DNA from: Oscillospiraceae bacterium
GTDB lineage: Bacteria > Bacillota_A > Clostridia > Oscillospirales > Oscillospiraceae
Reading direction: 5' to 3'
NCBI GenBank assembly: GCA_017396725.1
Contig: JAFQLA010000099.1
Span: 1 to 10,186, forward strand
DNA length: 10,186 nt
Position numbers and translations under genes: made by a program. Positions 1-6,151 of the stretch are shown piece after piece (within the stretch, counting starts at the first letter, position 1; every line of letters begins with the position of its first letter). The notes under the pieces are model-generated. The model did no database searches. It saw nothing but the letters and a program-made list of their open reading frames with translations, and was not told the origin of the DNA.

Positions 1-582
1 GCGATCCACCTTCAAGGTGCATTCCACAAAACTGCCGCCGGCACAGCTGACGGTAAAAATACCTTCCACTTCGGAGTCGATATTCAGCATGCGGCGGCCC
101 TTGAGGGGGGATACATCCAGACCTCTGGCGCCGTCCATACCGGTTTCTTCATCTACGGTGAGGACCACTTCCACTCTGGGGTGGCACAGCTCCTTGGAGG
201 CAAGGATCGCCATGCCCATTGCCACGGCAATGCCGTCATCCCCGCCGAGGGTAGTGCCTTCGGCATAAACGGTATCCCCGTCCACCACCAGATCAAGGCC
301 TTCTTTGGCCATGTCCTTGGTGCATTCCGCCGTCTTTTCGCAGACCATATCGGTATGACCCTGAATGATGACGGGTTCGGCATTTTCGTAACCGGGGGTA
401 GCTTCCTTGATGATGATCACATTGTTGAGGGCATCACGGTAATGCTCAAGACCGTGGGCCTTGGCAAAGGCAACCAGATGATCGGCAATGGCAGTGGTGT
501 TGCCGCTGCCGTGGGGGATAGCGCAAAGCTCTTCAAAATAAGCAAATACTTCCTGAGGCTGAAGGTGAGCGAGAACTGCCAT
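1..582 (-). CDS. pepD: Aminoacyl-histidine dipeptidase (M20 metallopeptidase), N-terminal part
   Basis: The first 194 residues of a cytosolic zinc dipeptidase that hydrolyses Xaa-His and related dipeptides; the rest lies beyond the left edge. Family members are about 480 residues long. Visible M20 residues are GHTDM (H76, D78), GGDDG (D115), DEETG (E145 general base, E146 metal ligand) and IDSE (D169). Their spacing matches the known PepD set (His80, Asp119, Glu150, Asp173 in the Vibrio enzyme) with a constant offset of four. The C-terminal His ligand cannot be seen. Two starts are possible. ATG at 582 lies 9 nt after AAGGAGA and is preferred; ATG at 591 would leave almost no spacing. The gene follows the HAD gene by 23 nt and is probably co-transcribed with it. 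The function call is firm; the exact dipeptide preference is not. Confidence 0.93.
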   Translation of the reverse strand, partial: MAVLAHLQPQEVFAYFEELCAIPHGSGNTTAIADHLVAFAKAHGLEHYRDALNNVIIIKEATPGYENAEPVIIQGHTDMVCEKTAECTKDMAKEGLDLVVDGDTVYAEGTTLGGDDGIAVAMGMAILASKELCHPRVEVVLTVDEETGMDGARGLDVSPLKGRRMLNIDSEVEGIFTVSCAGGSFVECTLKVDR

Positions 583-591
583 ACTTTTCAT

Positions 592-598
592 TCTCCTT
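592..598 (-). promoter_or_regulatory. Ribosome binding site that decides the pepD start
   Basis: AAGGAGA on the minus strand lies 9 nt from the ATG at 582 and directly abuts the in-frame ATG at 591. Normal SD spacing therefore favours the downstream start, removing three residues (Met-Lys-Ser) from the longest reading frame. Confidence 0.7.
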
Positions 599-605
599 AA
601 TCATA

Positions 606-1073
606 TCATGTGCGCAGAGTAGCGCGCAGGCGGTCGGGTTTTAAAAGAAGATCCAGCGCCTCCGCGGCGGAGCGGACCACCACATCGGCATGGGTAAGCA
701 ACGCGGCGCAAACACCCTCCGCCTCCATAATGGCAACGGAAAGCTCCGCCTCGTCAAACATCGCCATATCGTTAAAACCGTTTCCAAAGCAGGCTCTGCC
801 GCCCCGAAGCCGTTTTACGATCTCCGCCTTGCATGCCGCCGCGCCTTCTCTGGGGAAGGTCTCCACCGCAAGGCCCAGCGGCTCGCACTCCGCACGGACA
901 GTGCCGTAAGTATCGGCGGTGAGCACGGTGACGGATACTTCTTTCAAAAGCGCCTGCAATCTGGGCTTGAGCTCGTCTAAAACCAGCCCGTCCACAGCGA
1001 TGGTACCGTTATAATCCAGCACAACATGCTCAATGGCAAGGGTCTCCCGCCCGGGGATCTCAATGCGGATCAT
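606..1073 (-). CDS. HAD-superfamily protein, soluble P-type ATPase-like (COG4087 type)
   Basis: A 155-residue cytosolic protein with HAD motifs and no cap domain or membrane segment. Motif I is LDYNGT, with nucleophile D20. Motif II is LTADT (T52). A lysine near residue 82 or 87 is the candidate motif III residue. Motif IV is GNGFND, ending at D102. The second Asp of the usual phosphatase DxD motif is Asn22. This fits the small proteins resembling a free-standing P-type ATPase phosphorylation domain (DKTGT ... GDGxND) better than ordinary HAD phosphatases. Substrate and partner are unknown. ATG at 1073 follows a GAGAGG site by 9 nt. A promoter-like sequence lies upstream at 1113-1141, and pepD follows 23 nt downstream. 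It sits between a hydrogenase-like gene and a peptidase gene, and neither explains its role. Confidence 0.85.
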   Translation of the reverse strand: MIRIEIPGRETLAIEHVVLDYNGTIAVDGLVLDELKPRLQALLKEVSVTVLTADTYGTVRAECEPLGLAVETFPREGAAACKAEIVKRLRGGRACFGNGFNDMAMFDEAELSVAIMEAEGVCAALLTHADVVVRSAAEALDLLLKPDRLRATLRT

Positions 1074-1112
1074 ATGTCATCGCCTCTCTTTCCGCGCTTT
1101 TTCTATGATACC

Positions 1113-1141
1113 ATACTATACTTTTCTTGCCGCTTCGTCAA
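1113..1141 (-). promoter_or_regulatory. Candidate housekeeping promoter for the HAD-pepD genes
   Basis: On the minus strand, TTGACG (1141-1136) and TAGTAT (1118-1113) are separated by 17 nt. The first is 5/6 and the second 4/6 to the sigma-A consensus. Transcription would begin near 1106, about 33 nt before the HAD start codon. An overlapping TATAGT at 15 nt spacing is an alternative -10. The site lies in the 96-nt gap after the hydrogenase stop codon, so the two downstream genes could be expressed on their own. Confidence 0.5.
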
Positions 1142-1169
1142 CTTTTCTTCCTCAGGAAAATGGCGGCAA

Positions 1170-2708
1170 TCATTCCATTTCCTCTTTGAGGTAGTGGATC
1201 TTATCGATGTAAGGACTCTCCTCGGGATCCTCAAAAGCTGCGGTATTTTTGTACTTGTTCAGCGCGCCCATAGTGCGGTTGGGGTCGGCAATGGTGCCTG
1301 CGCCGCCGATGCAGCCGCCGGGGCAGCCCATGCCCTCCAGCAGATAGCCGTTATACTGGCCGGCGCGGGCCTTAAGGAGCATCTTCTTGCAGTCGGCAAG
1401 GGTCTCGGCTGCGGCGATCTTCACTTCCTTATCGGGATACCACTGGCGGATCTTTTCCGCCACCACCTGCGCAACACCGCCGCTCACCGCAAAGCCGCGG
1501 CCGGCGGCAGAGGCATGGCAGAGTTCATTTTCATCGCTCTCCAATGCCTCCATATCCAGCTCGCAAGCTTCCAGAATGCCCGCAAGCTCTTCAAAGGTCA
1601 GCACAAAGTCCACATACGAGCGCACCGTGCGGCGGGACGCTTCCAACTTCTTGGCGGCACAGGGACCGATAAAGCACATTCTCGCCTCGGGATCTTCCTT
1701 TTTCAGCATGCGGGCGGTAAAGACCATAGGCGTCATGGTCATGGAAATATTTTCAGCAAGGTCGGGAAACTGCTTTTTTGCCAGCACGCTCCACGCAGGG
1801 CAGCAGGAAGTGCCCATAAAAGACTTTTCCGCCGGCACTTCAGCCAAAAAGTCCCGCGCTTCGTCCACGGTGCAGAGGTCTGCGCCGATGGCCACTTCCA
1901 CCACATCGTAAAAGCCCACCGCCTTCAATGCCGAGCGGATCTTGCCCGAAGCGGCAAGCTTGGGGAACTGGTTCACAAAAGCAGGCGCCAGCAGCGCATA
2001 AATGCGGTCGCCGCGGTTAAAGCCCTGGATCAGCTGATAGATCTGACCCTTGTCGGAGATAGCGCCGAAGGGGCAATTCACAAGACACTGGCCGCAGGAT
2101 ACGCACTTGTCGTAATCGATCTGAGCGCGGCCCAGCGCATCGCTGTGGATGGCATCCATACCGCAGGCATTCATGCAGGGGCGCTCCGTTTTTACAATGG
2201 CGTGATAGGGGCAGACATTGGCGCAATGACCGCACTTGACGCATTTGGTCTGATCAATGAAGCTGCGGCCGCTGCGGAAAGAGATGGCGCCCTTGGGGCA
2301 GACTTCCATGCAGGGATGCGCAAGGCAGCCCTGACAGAGGTCGGAGACCTTTACTGCCTTTTCAGGGCAGCTGTTGCAGGCAAATTTAATGACATTGATC
2401 AGCGGAGGATCATAATACTTATGAGAAATGGTGGCATCTTCCAGACCGGAAACCACGCTGTTGTACTCATCGATGCGCCGCAGAGGCAGCCCCAGCGCAA
2501 GGCGCACACGCTCTTCTACGATGGCACGCTCCAGAAAGATATCACGGCGCAGCTTGCCCACTTCGCCGGGTACGATCTTAAAAGGAATGTCCCGCATCAT
2601 TTTGTTGGCCTCATCCCCTTTTACATCGGCATAACCCATGCGGGCCACTTCCGTAAACACCTTCCGGCGGATCTGATTGACCGTTGTATCGATACCGCGA
2701 TAACCCAT
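1170..2708 (-). CDS. Monomeric [FeFe]-hydrogenase-like iron-sulfur protein
   Basis: A 512-residue cytosolic protein, probably catalysing or sensing H2/proton interconversion with ferredoxin-type electron transfer. The N-terminal 105 residues are cysteine-free. A cysteine-rich region follows: CNSC (111-114), CQGCLAHPCMEVC (125-137), CVKCGHCANVC (156-166), CMNAC (178-182) and CVSCGQCLVNC (202-212), enough for three to four [4Fe-4S] clusters. All three H-cluster loops are present: TSCCPAW (300-306), GPCAAKK (348-354) and EGMGCPGGCIGG (458-469). C303, C350, C462 and C466 are the presumed ligands, and C302 the proton-relay cysteine. The Met that precedes Pro-Cys in classical enzymes is Gly348. There is no N-terminal [2Fe-2S] domain and no PAS domain. 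This suggests a group B-like monomeric enzyme rather than the Clostridium pasteurianus type. ATG 2708 lies 7 nt after GAGGA; a longer frame to 2750 has no such site. No maturase genes (hydE, hydF, hydG) are in the window. Confidence 0.9.
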   Translation of the reverse strand: MGYRGIDTTVNQIRRKVFTEVARMGYADVKGDEANKMMRDIPFKIVPGEVGKLRRDIFLERAIVEERVRLALGLPLRRIDEYNSVVSGLEDATISHKYYDPPLINVIKFACNSCPEKAVKVSDLCQGCLAHPCMEVCPKGAISFRSGRSFIDQTKCVKCGHCANVCPYHAIVKTERPCMNACGMDAIHSDALGRAQIDYDKCVSCGQCLVNCPFGAISDKGQIYQLIQGFNRGDRIYALLAPAFVNQFPKLAASGKIRSALKAVGFYDVVEVAIGADLCTVDEARDFLAEVPAEKSFMGTSCCPAWSVLAKKQFPDLAENISMTMTPMVFTARMLKKEDPEARMCFIGPCAAKKLEASRRTVRSYVDFVLTFEELAGILEACELDMEALESDENELCHASAAGRGFAVSGGVAQVVAEKIRQWYPDKEVKIAAAETLADCKKMLLKARAGQYNGYLLEGMGCPGGCIGGAGTIADPNRTMGALNKYKNTAAFEDPEESPYIDKIHYLKEEME

Positions 2709-2739
2709 GCTTTTATCCTCGCAAACTCGTGTATTTTCC

Positions 2740-2765
2740 CGGCCGCGCAAAAAAAAATGCGGCCG
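2740..2765 (-). promoter_or_regulatory. GC hairpin in the hydrogenase leader
   Basis: CGGCCGC (2740-2746) and GCGGCCG (2759-2765) form a perfect 7-bp stem around a 12-nt loop containing a run of nine A on the plus strand (nine U in the minus-strand transcript). It lies about 31 nt before the hydrogenase ATG, so it would be in that mRNA's leader. No T run follows the stem on either strand, so it is not a normal terminator. A leader structure or protein site is possible; no function is shown. Confidence 0.35.
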
Positions 2766-2785
2766 ACTTTCGACCGGAAGTCATC

Positions 2786-2804
2786 TTAACACAAGCTGTG
2801 TCAA
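2786..2804. promoter_or_regulatory. Imperfect dyad, candidate operator
   Basis: TTAACACA, AGC, TGTGTCAA: two 8-base half-sites inverted about a 3-nt centre with one mismatch. It overlaps a TAAGAT hexamer on the minus strand (2788-2783) that could be a weak -10 for the hydrogenase gene. It does not fit the clostridial Rex consensus (TTGTTAA-N4-TTAACAA), since the half-sites are in the opposite order. The binding protein is unknown. Confidence 0.3.
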
Positions 2805-2879
2805 AAAGAAACCCTTTTCGTTTTATTTTTAACTTATGGGACTCATATCTTTTTTTAATGCTTTCAGCCTTTTTTAAGC

Positions 2880-2896
2880 TTATTCCTATAGGATAA
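2880..2896. promoter_or_regulatory. Near-perfect palindrome ahead of the ABC operon
   Basis: TTATTCCTATAGGATAA would be a perfect palindrome but for one extra T; its core TCCTATAGGA (2884-2893) is exact. It ends 14 nt before the SD site of the ABC ATPase gene and contains TATAGG and TAGGAT hexamers that could serve as a -10 element. No clear -35 lies upstream. It could be an operator over the start region of the operon. Confidence 0.35.
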
Positions 2897-2910
2897 AGTG
2901 GAAGAATTAT

Positions 2911-2917
2911 AAGGAGG
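2911..2917 (+). promoter_or_regulatory. Ribosome binding site for a TTG start
   Basis: AAGGAGG lies 8 nt upstream of TTG at 2926. No in-frame ATG lies close by, so this site fixes the start of the ABC ATPase at a TTG codon. Confidence 0.8.
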
Positions 2918-2925
2918 CTTTCCTC

Positions 2926-3867
2926 TTGATCGTTGTCAAAGATCTGGTAAAGCGCTACGGTGACCGCTGCGCCGTAGACCATCTCAGCTTTACCATTGAA
3001 GAAGGAAAAATATACGGATTTCTGGGGCCCAACGGCGCCGGCAAATCCACCACCTTGAATATTGTGACGGGATATCTCTCCGCCACCGAAGGCTCCGTCA
3101 CCGTGGATGGACACGATGTGGCAGCCGAACCGGAAAAGGCCAAGGCCGCCATCGGCTATCTCCCCGAGATCCCGCCTCTTTATGATGAGATGACGGTGGA
3201 GGAATATCTCACCTTTGCCGCCGAGCTCAAAGGCGTAAAGAAAGCGGAGATGGCGGCGCAGGTGCAAAAGGTGGTGTCCCTTGCCCATCTGGAGGACGTC
3301 TTCCCCCGCCTCATCCGCAATCTCTCCAAAGGCTACCGTCAGCGCGTGGGCCTTGCCCAGGCCATGCTGGGTCAGCCCAAGGTGCTGATTTTTGACGAGC
3401 CCACCGTGGGCCTCGACCCCAAGCAGATCACCGAGATCCGCAGTCTGATCCGCACCCTTGCCAAGGATCACACCGTGATCCTCAGCTCTCACATTCTCTC
3501 CGAAATCCAGGCCGTGTGCGACGAGGTGCTGATCCTCCACCACGGAAAGCTGGTGGCAAGCGACACCGTGGAAAATTTGGAGACCCGCCTTTCCGGCGCC
3601 GCCGTTCTCTCCGCCGAGATCCGCGGCAGCCAAAGCGCCGTGGAAAAGCTGCTCTCCTCCCTCAAGGGCGCCGCCTCCTTCCGCGTGACGGAGGCGGAGG
3701 GCGTCTGCTCCGCGGAGATCACCTGTCAAAAGGGCTGTGATATCCGCGAGGCGCTGTTTTTCGCTCTTGCTGAGGCACGCCTGCCTCTTTTGATGCTGCG
3801 CTTTGAAGAAGCATCCCTCGAAAAGGTATTTCTGGAACTCACCCGTGAAGAGGAGGTGGAAGAATAA
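2926..3867 (+). CDS. ABC transporter ATP-binding protein (GldA/ABC-2 type)
   Basis: A 313-residue cytosolic ATPase that would power the permease encoded next. Motifs in order: Walker A GPNGAGKST (34-42), Q-loop region GYLPE (77-81) with Glu in place of Gln as is common in this branch, signature LSKGYRQR (133-140), Walker B VLIFDEPT (153-160), D-loop GLDP (162-165) and H-loop SSHIL with H189. After about residue 215 a C-terminal domain of about 100 residues ends in EEASLEKVFLEL, typical of ABC-2 ATPases such as GldA or the multidrug-type subfamily. Translation starts at TTG 2926. Its stop codon shares one base with the permease start (TAATG), so the two are translationally coupled. The transported substrate cannot be told from sequence. 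The ATPase assignment is certain; the GldA resemblance rests mainly on its partners. Confidence 0.95.
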   Translation: MIVVKDLVKRYGDRCAVDHLSFTIEEGKIYGFLGPNGAGKSTTLNIVTGYLSATEGSVTVDGHDVAAEPEKAKAAIGYLPEIPPLYDEMTVEEYLTFAAELKGVKKAEMAAQVQKVVSLAHLEDVFPRLIRNLSKGYRQRVGLAQAMLGQPKVLIFDEPTVGLDPKQITEIRSLIRTLAKDHTVILSSHILSEIQAVCDEVLILHHGKLVASDTVENLETRLSGAAVLSAEIRGSQSAVEKLLSSLKGAASFRVTEAEGVCSAEITCQKGCDIREALFFALAEARLPLLMLRFEEASLEKVFLELTREEEVEE

Positions 3868-4733
3868 TGCTTGCCATTTATAAGCGGGAGCTGCGCTCCT
3901 ATTTCAATTCTCTCACCGGCTGGCTCTTCTGCGCGGTGCTGCTGGCCTTTGTGGGCGTTTATTTCATGGTCTATAACCTGATGAACGGCTATACCTATTT
4001 TTCCTATGCGCTGGGCAGCAGCCTTTTCATCTTTATGATCATCGTCCCCGTTCTCACCATGCGTTCCTTTGCGGGCGAGCGCCACGCCAAGACCGATCAG
4101 CTGCTCCTCACCGCCCCCGTCAGCATCGGCAAGGTGGTGCTGGGCAAGTTTTTCGCTATGACCTCCGTCTTTGCTGTGCCCTGCCTTATCTCCTGCCTTT
4201 GCCCCCTGATCATCGCCATGAACGGCACGGCGCAGTTTGCCGCGGATTATGCCTCCATTCTCGCCTTCTTCCTCCTTGGCTGCGTGTATATCGCCGTGGG
4301 TCTGTTCCTCTCCTCCCTTACCGAAAGCCAGATCGTAGCTGCCGTTTCCACCTTCGGCGTGCTGCTGCTTCTCTATCTCTGGAATGATCTTGTCACCTTC
4401 CTGCCCACCACCGCCAAGGGTTCTCTCATCGGCCTTCTGGTGCTGCTGGGGATCGTCGCCTATCTGACGGACGCCCTCTCCCGCAATTATAAGGTGACCG
4501 CCGCGGTGCTGGCCTTGGGCATTGTGGCCATCTTCGGTTTCTATCTTGCCGATTCCGCCGCTTTTTCCAACCTGCTGCCCACGGTGCTGGGCCGTTTCAG
4601 CCTGCAGAACGCCTTCGGCAATTTCTGCTACGATCATGTTTTTGATCTGGGCGGTATCGTTCTTTATGTGTCCCTCTCCGCTCTTTTCGTCTTTTTGACC
4701 GCCCAGGTCATTGAAAGACGGCGCTGGAATTAA
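3867..4733 (+). CDS. ABC-2 type permease (GldF-like)
   Basis: A 288-residue integral membrane protein, the membrane half of the transporter. A short cytoplasmic start (MLAIYKRELRSYF) precedes about seven or eight hydrophobic stretches, near residues 17-38, 50-66, 97-118, 129-150, 156-173, 186-203, 211-227 and 262-281. The cytoplasmic segment SFAGERHAKTDQLLLTAPVS (67-86) between the second and third spans is characteristic of GldF and related permeases. AGGAGG (3851-3856), inside the end of the ATPase gene, serves its ATG 10 nt later. The next gene's SD site begins inside this gene's TAA. Length and motif fit the GldF/ABC-2 family. It lacks the large extracellular domain of MacB-type permeases. 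Confidence 0.92.
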   Translation: MLAIYKRELRSYFNSLTGWLFCAVLLAFVGVYFMVYNLMNGYTYFSYALGSSLFIFMIIVPVLTMRSFAGERHAKTDQLLLTAPVSIGKVVLGKFFAMTSVFAVPCLISCLCPLIIAMNGTAQFAADYASILAFFLLGCVYIAVGLFLSSLTESQIVAAVSTFGVLLLLYLWNDLVTFLPTTAKGSLIGLLVLLGIVAYLTDALSRNYKVTAAVLALGIVAIFGFYLADSAAFSNLLPTVLGRFSLQNAFGNFCYDHVFDLGGIVLYVSLSALFVFLTAQVIERRRWN

Positions 4734-4746
4734 GGAGGTGCCTCAC

Positions 4747-6135
4747 ATGAAAAAACCGAATCTGAAAAACCGCACCTCCCGCCGCGGCGCCTATTCCGCC
4801 GCCGCCTCCGCCATTGCCATCGCCGTGGTGATCCTGATCAACACCCTGGCAGGCCAGCTTCCCGCAGGCTTTGCCCAGATCGACCTCACGGGAAACAGCC
4901 TCTACGATATCAGCGATACCTCCCGCGATTATCTTGCCGCCATGGAAGAGGATGTTTCCATCCTCGTCCTTGCCGATAAGGCGACGGTGGATACCCGCAT
5001 CGTCCGCTTTATGGAGACCTATGCCGCCCTTTCCGACCGCCTGACCCTCACCTTTACCGATCCCGTCATCTACCCCTCGCTGCTGACGGCCTACGGTGTG
5101 GAATCGGGCACAGTGGTGGTGGAATGCGCCGCCACGGGCCGCACGGAGACCTTCTCTCTCAACGATATCATCGGCTATGACATGATGGCCTACTATTATT
5201 ACGGCACCACTCAGGAAACAGACTTCGACTGCGAAGGCCTCCTTACCTCCGCTATCGATTTCGTCATCTCCGCCGAGACCCTTTCCGTCTACACCCTCAC
5301 GGGCCACGGCGAGCCTGCCTTCCCTGCCTCCGCCGCGGAAATGATGGAAAAGAGCCGCATGAGCACCCGGGAAGTGAACCTTCTCACAGACGGCGGCGTC
5401 CCCGCGGACTGCGATGTGCTTATAAGCTATAAGCCCACCGCTGACCTGGCGGATGATGAGCTCAAACTGGTGCGGGAGTATCTCGCCTCCGGCGGCAAGG
5501 TCATCTACCTCATGGCGCCCGATAACACTTTGGTGCTGCCCAATTTTGAAGCGCTTATGGCAGAGCACGGCATGGCCCCCACCGACGGTCTCATTGCCGA
5601 TACCAAAGCCTATTACGGCAACACCCCCTACATTTTCTTCCCCACTCTTGCCGATTCTGCCGACATCGCCGGCAGCCTCACCGCGGAATCTCTCCTTCTG
5701 GTGGATCAGAGCCGCGGCCTCACCCTTGCCCGGCAGGCCGAGGGCAGCGCCCTTACGGCAGAACCCCTCCTCACCACCAGCGACGAAGGCTTCAATGTCA
5801 CCGAAACCACCCAGACGCAGGGCGTTTACAGCGTGGCAGCCGTGGCGAAAAACGCCGAAAACGGCAGCCGCTTCACGGTGTATGCCGCGGCCTCCCTCAT
5901 AGATCCTTCCATTACGGATGCTTTCACCAACCTTTCCAACTTGACTCTGTTCCTAAATTCTGTTAGTGTTGGATTTGAGGAGATCAGCAATATCTCTATT
6001 GCGCCTGTGAGTCTGGAAGAACCCTACAACACCGTGACCACTGCAGGGCTTTGGAGCCTTCTCTTTATCGCGGTGATCCCGCTGACCCTCCTGATCTGCG
6101 GATCTGTGCGCGCGCTGCGCCGCCGCAAGCTGTAA
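4747..6135 (+). CDS. GldG-like membrane-anchored ABC auxiliary protein
   Basis: A 462-residue protein with a basic N-terminus, a membrane segment at about 17-35, a long extracytoplasmic region and a second membrane segment at about 434-452 followed by a basic tail (RALRRRKL). The segments DLTGNSLYDIS (46-56), YTLTGHGEP (182-190) and the C-terminal LFLNSV (401-406) are characteristic of the GldG / ABC_transp_aux family. These proteins accompany GldA/GldF-type transporters and are thought to form part of the complex on the outer face; the biochemical role is unknown. ATG 4747 is chosen because AAGGAGGTG ends 6 nt before it; the frame stays open to 4711 inside the permease gene. Codons 399-420 are unusually T-ending compared with the rest of the gene. 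The DUF4340 gene follows 16 nt later. Confidence 0.9.
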   Translation: MKKPNLKNRTSRRGAYSAAASAIAIAVVILINTLAGQLPAGFAQIDLTGNSLYDISDTSRDYLAAMEEDVSILVLADKATVDTRIVRFMETYAALSDRLTLTFTDPVIYPSLLTAYGVESGTVVVECAATGRTETFSLNDIIGYDMMAYYYYGTTQETDFDCEGLLTSAIDFVISAETLSVYTLTGHGEPAFPASAAEMMEKSRMSTREVNLLTDGGVPADCDVLISYKPTADLADDELKLVREYLASGGKVIYLMAPDNTLVLPNFEALMAEHGMAPTDGLIADTKAYYGNTPYIFFPTLADSADIAGSLTAESLLLVDQSRGLTLARQAEGSALTAEPLLTTSDEGFNVTETTQTQGVYSVAAVAKNAENGSRFTVYAAASLIDPSITDAFTNLSNLTLFLNSVSVGFEEISNISIAPVSLEEPYNTVTTAGLWSLLFIAVIPLTLLICGSVRALRRRKL

Positions 6136-6151
6136 AAAGGAGTTTTGCTTT

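Noticed and set aside
1026..2789. A 587-residue open frame on the plus strand opposite the hydrogenase gene
   Set aside because: It lies antisense to a gene with clear Fe-S and H-cluster motifs. Its translation is rich in His, Ala and Gly with no family motif, which is typical of a GC-rich antisense shadow.
2800..2805. TTGACA on the minus strand as a -35 for the hydrogenase gene
   Set aside because: No -10-like hexamer lies 16-18 nt downstream; the nearest, TAAGAT, is only 11 nt away. The bases are better explained as part of the dyad at 2786-2804.
2709..2925. Riboswitch or small RNA in the divergent gap
   Set aside because: I see short hairpins but no conserved riboswitch core and no terminator-antiterminator arrangement.
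2713..3729. A 338-residue open frame on the minus strand opposite the ABC ATPase
   Set aside because: Antisense to all the Walker and signature motifs; its translation shows no recognisable domain.
3726..4637. A 303-residue open frame on the minus strand opposite the permease
   Set aside because: Low-complexity Gly/His/Glu/Lys-rich translation antisense to a clear membrane protein; a shadow frame.
5417..5432. Tandem TATAAGC repeat in the GldG-like gene
   Set aside because: Two copies inside coding sequence, explained by the codons for Ile-Ser-Tyr-Lys; likely chance.
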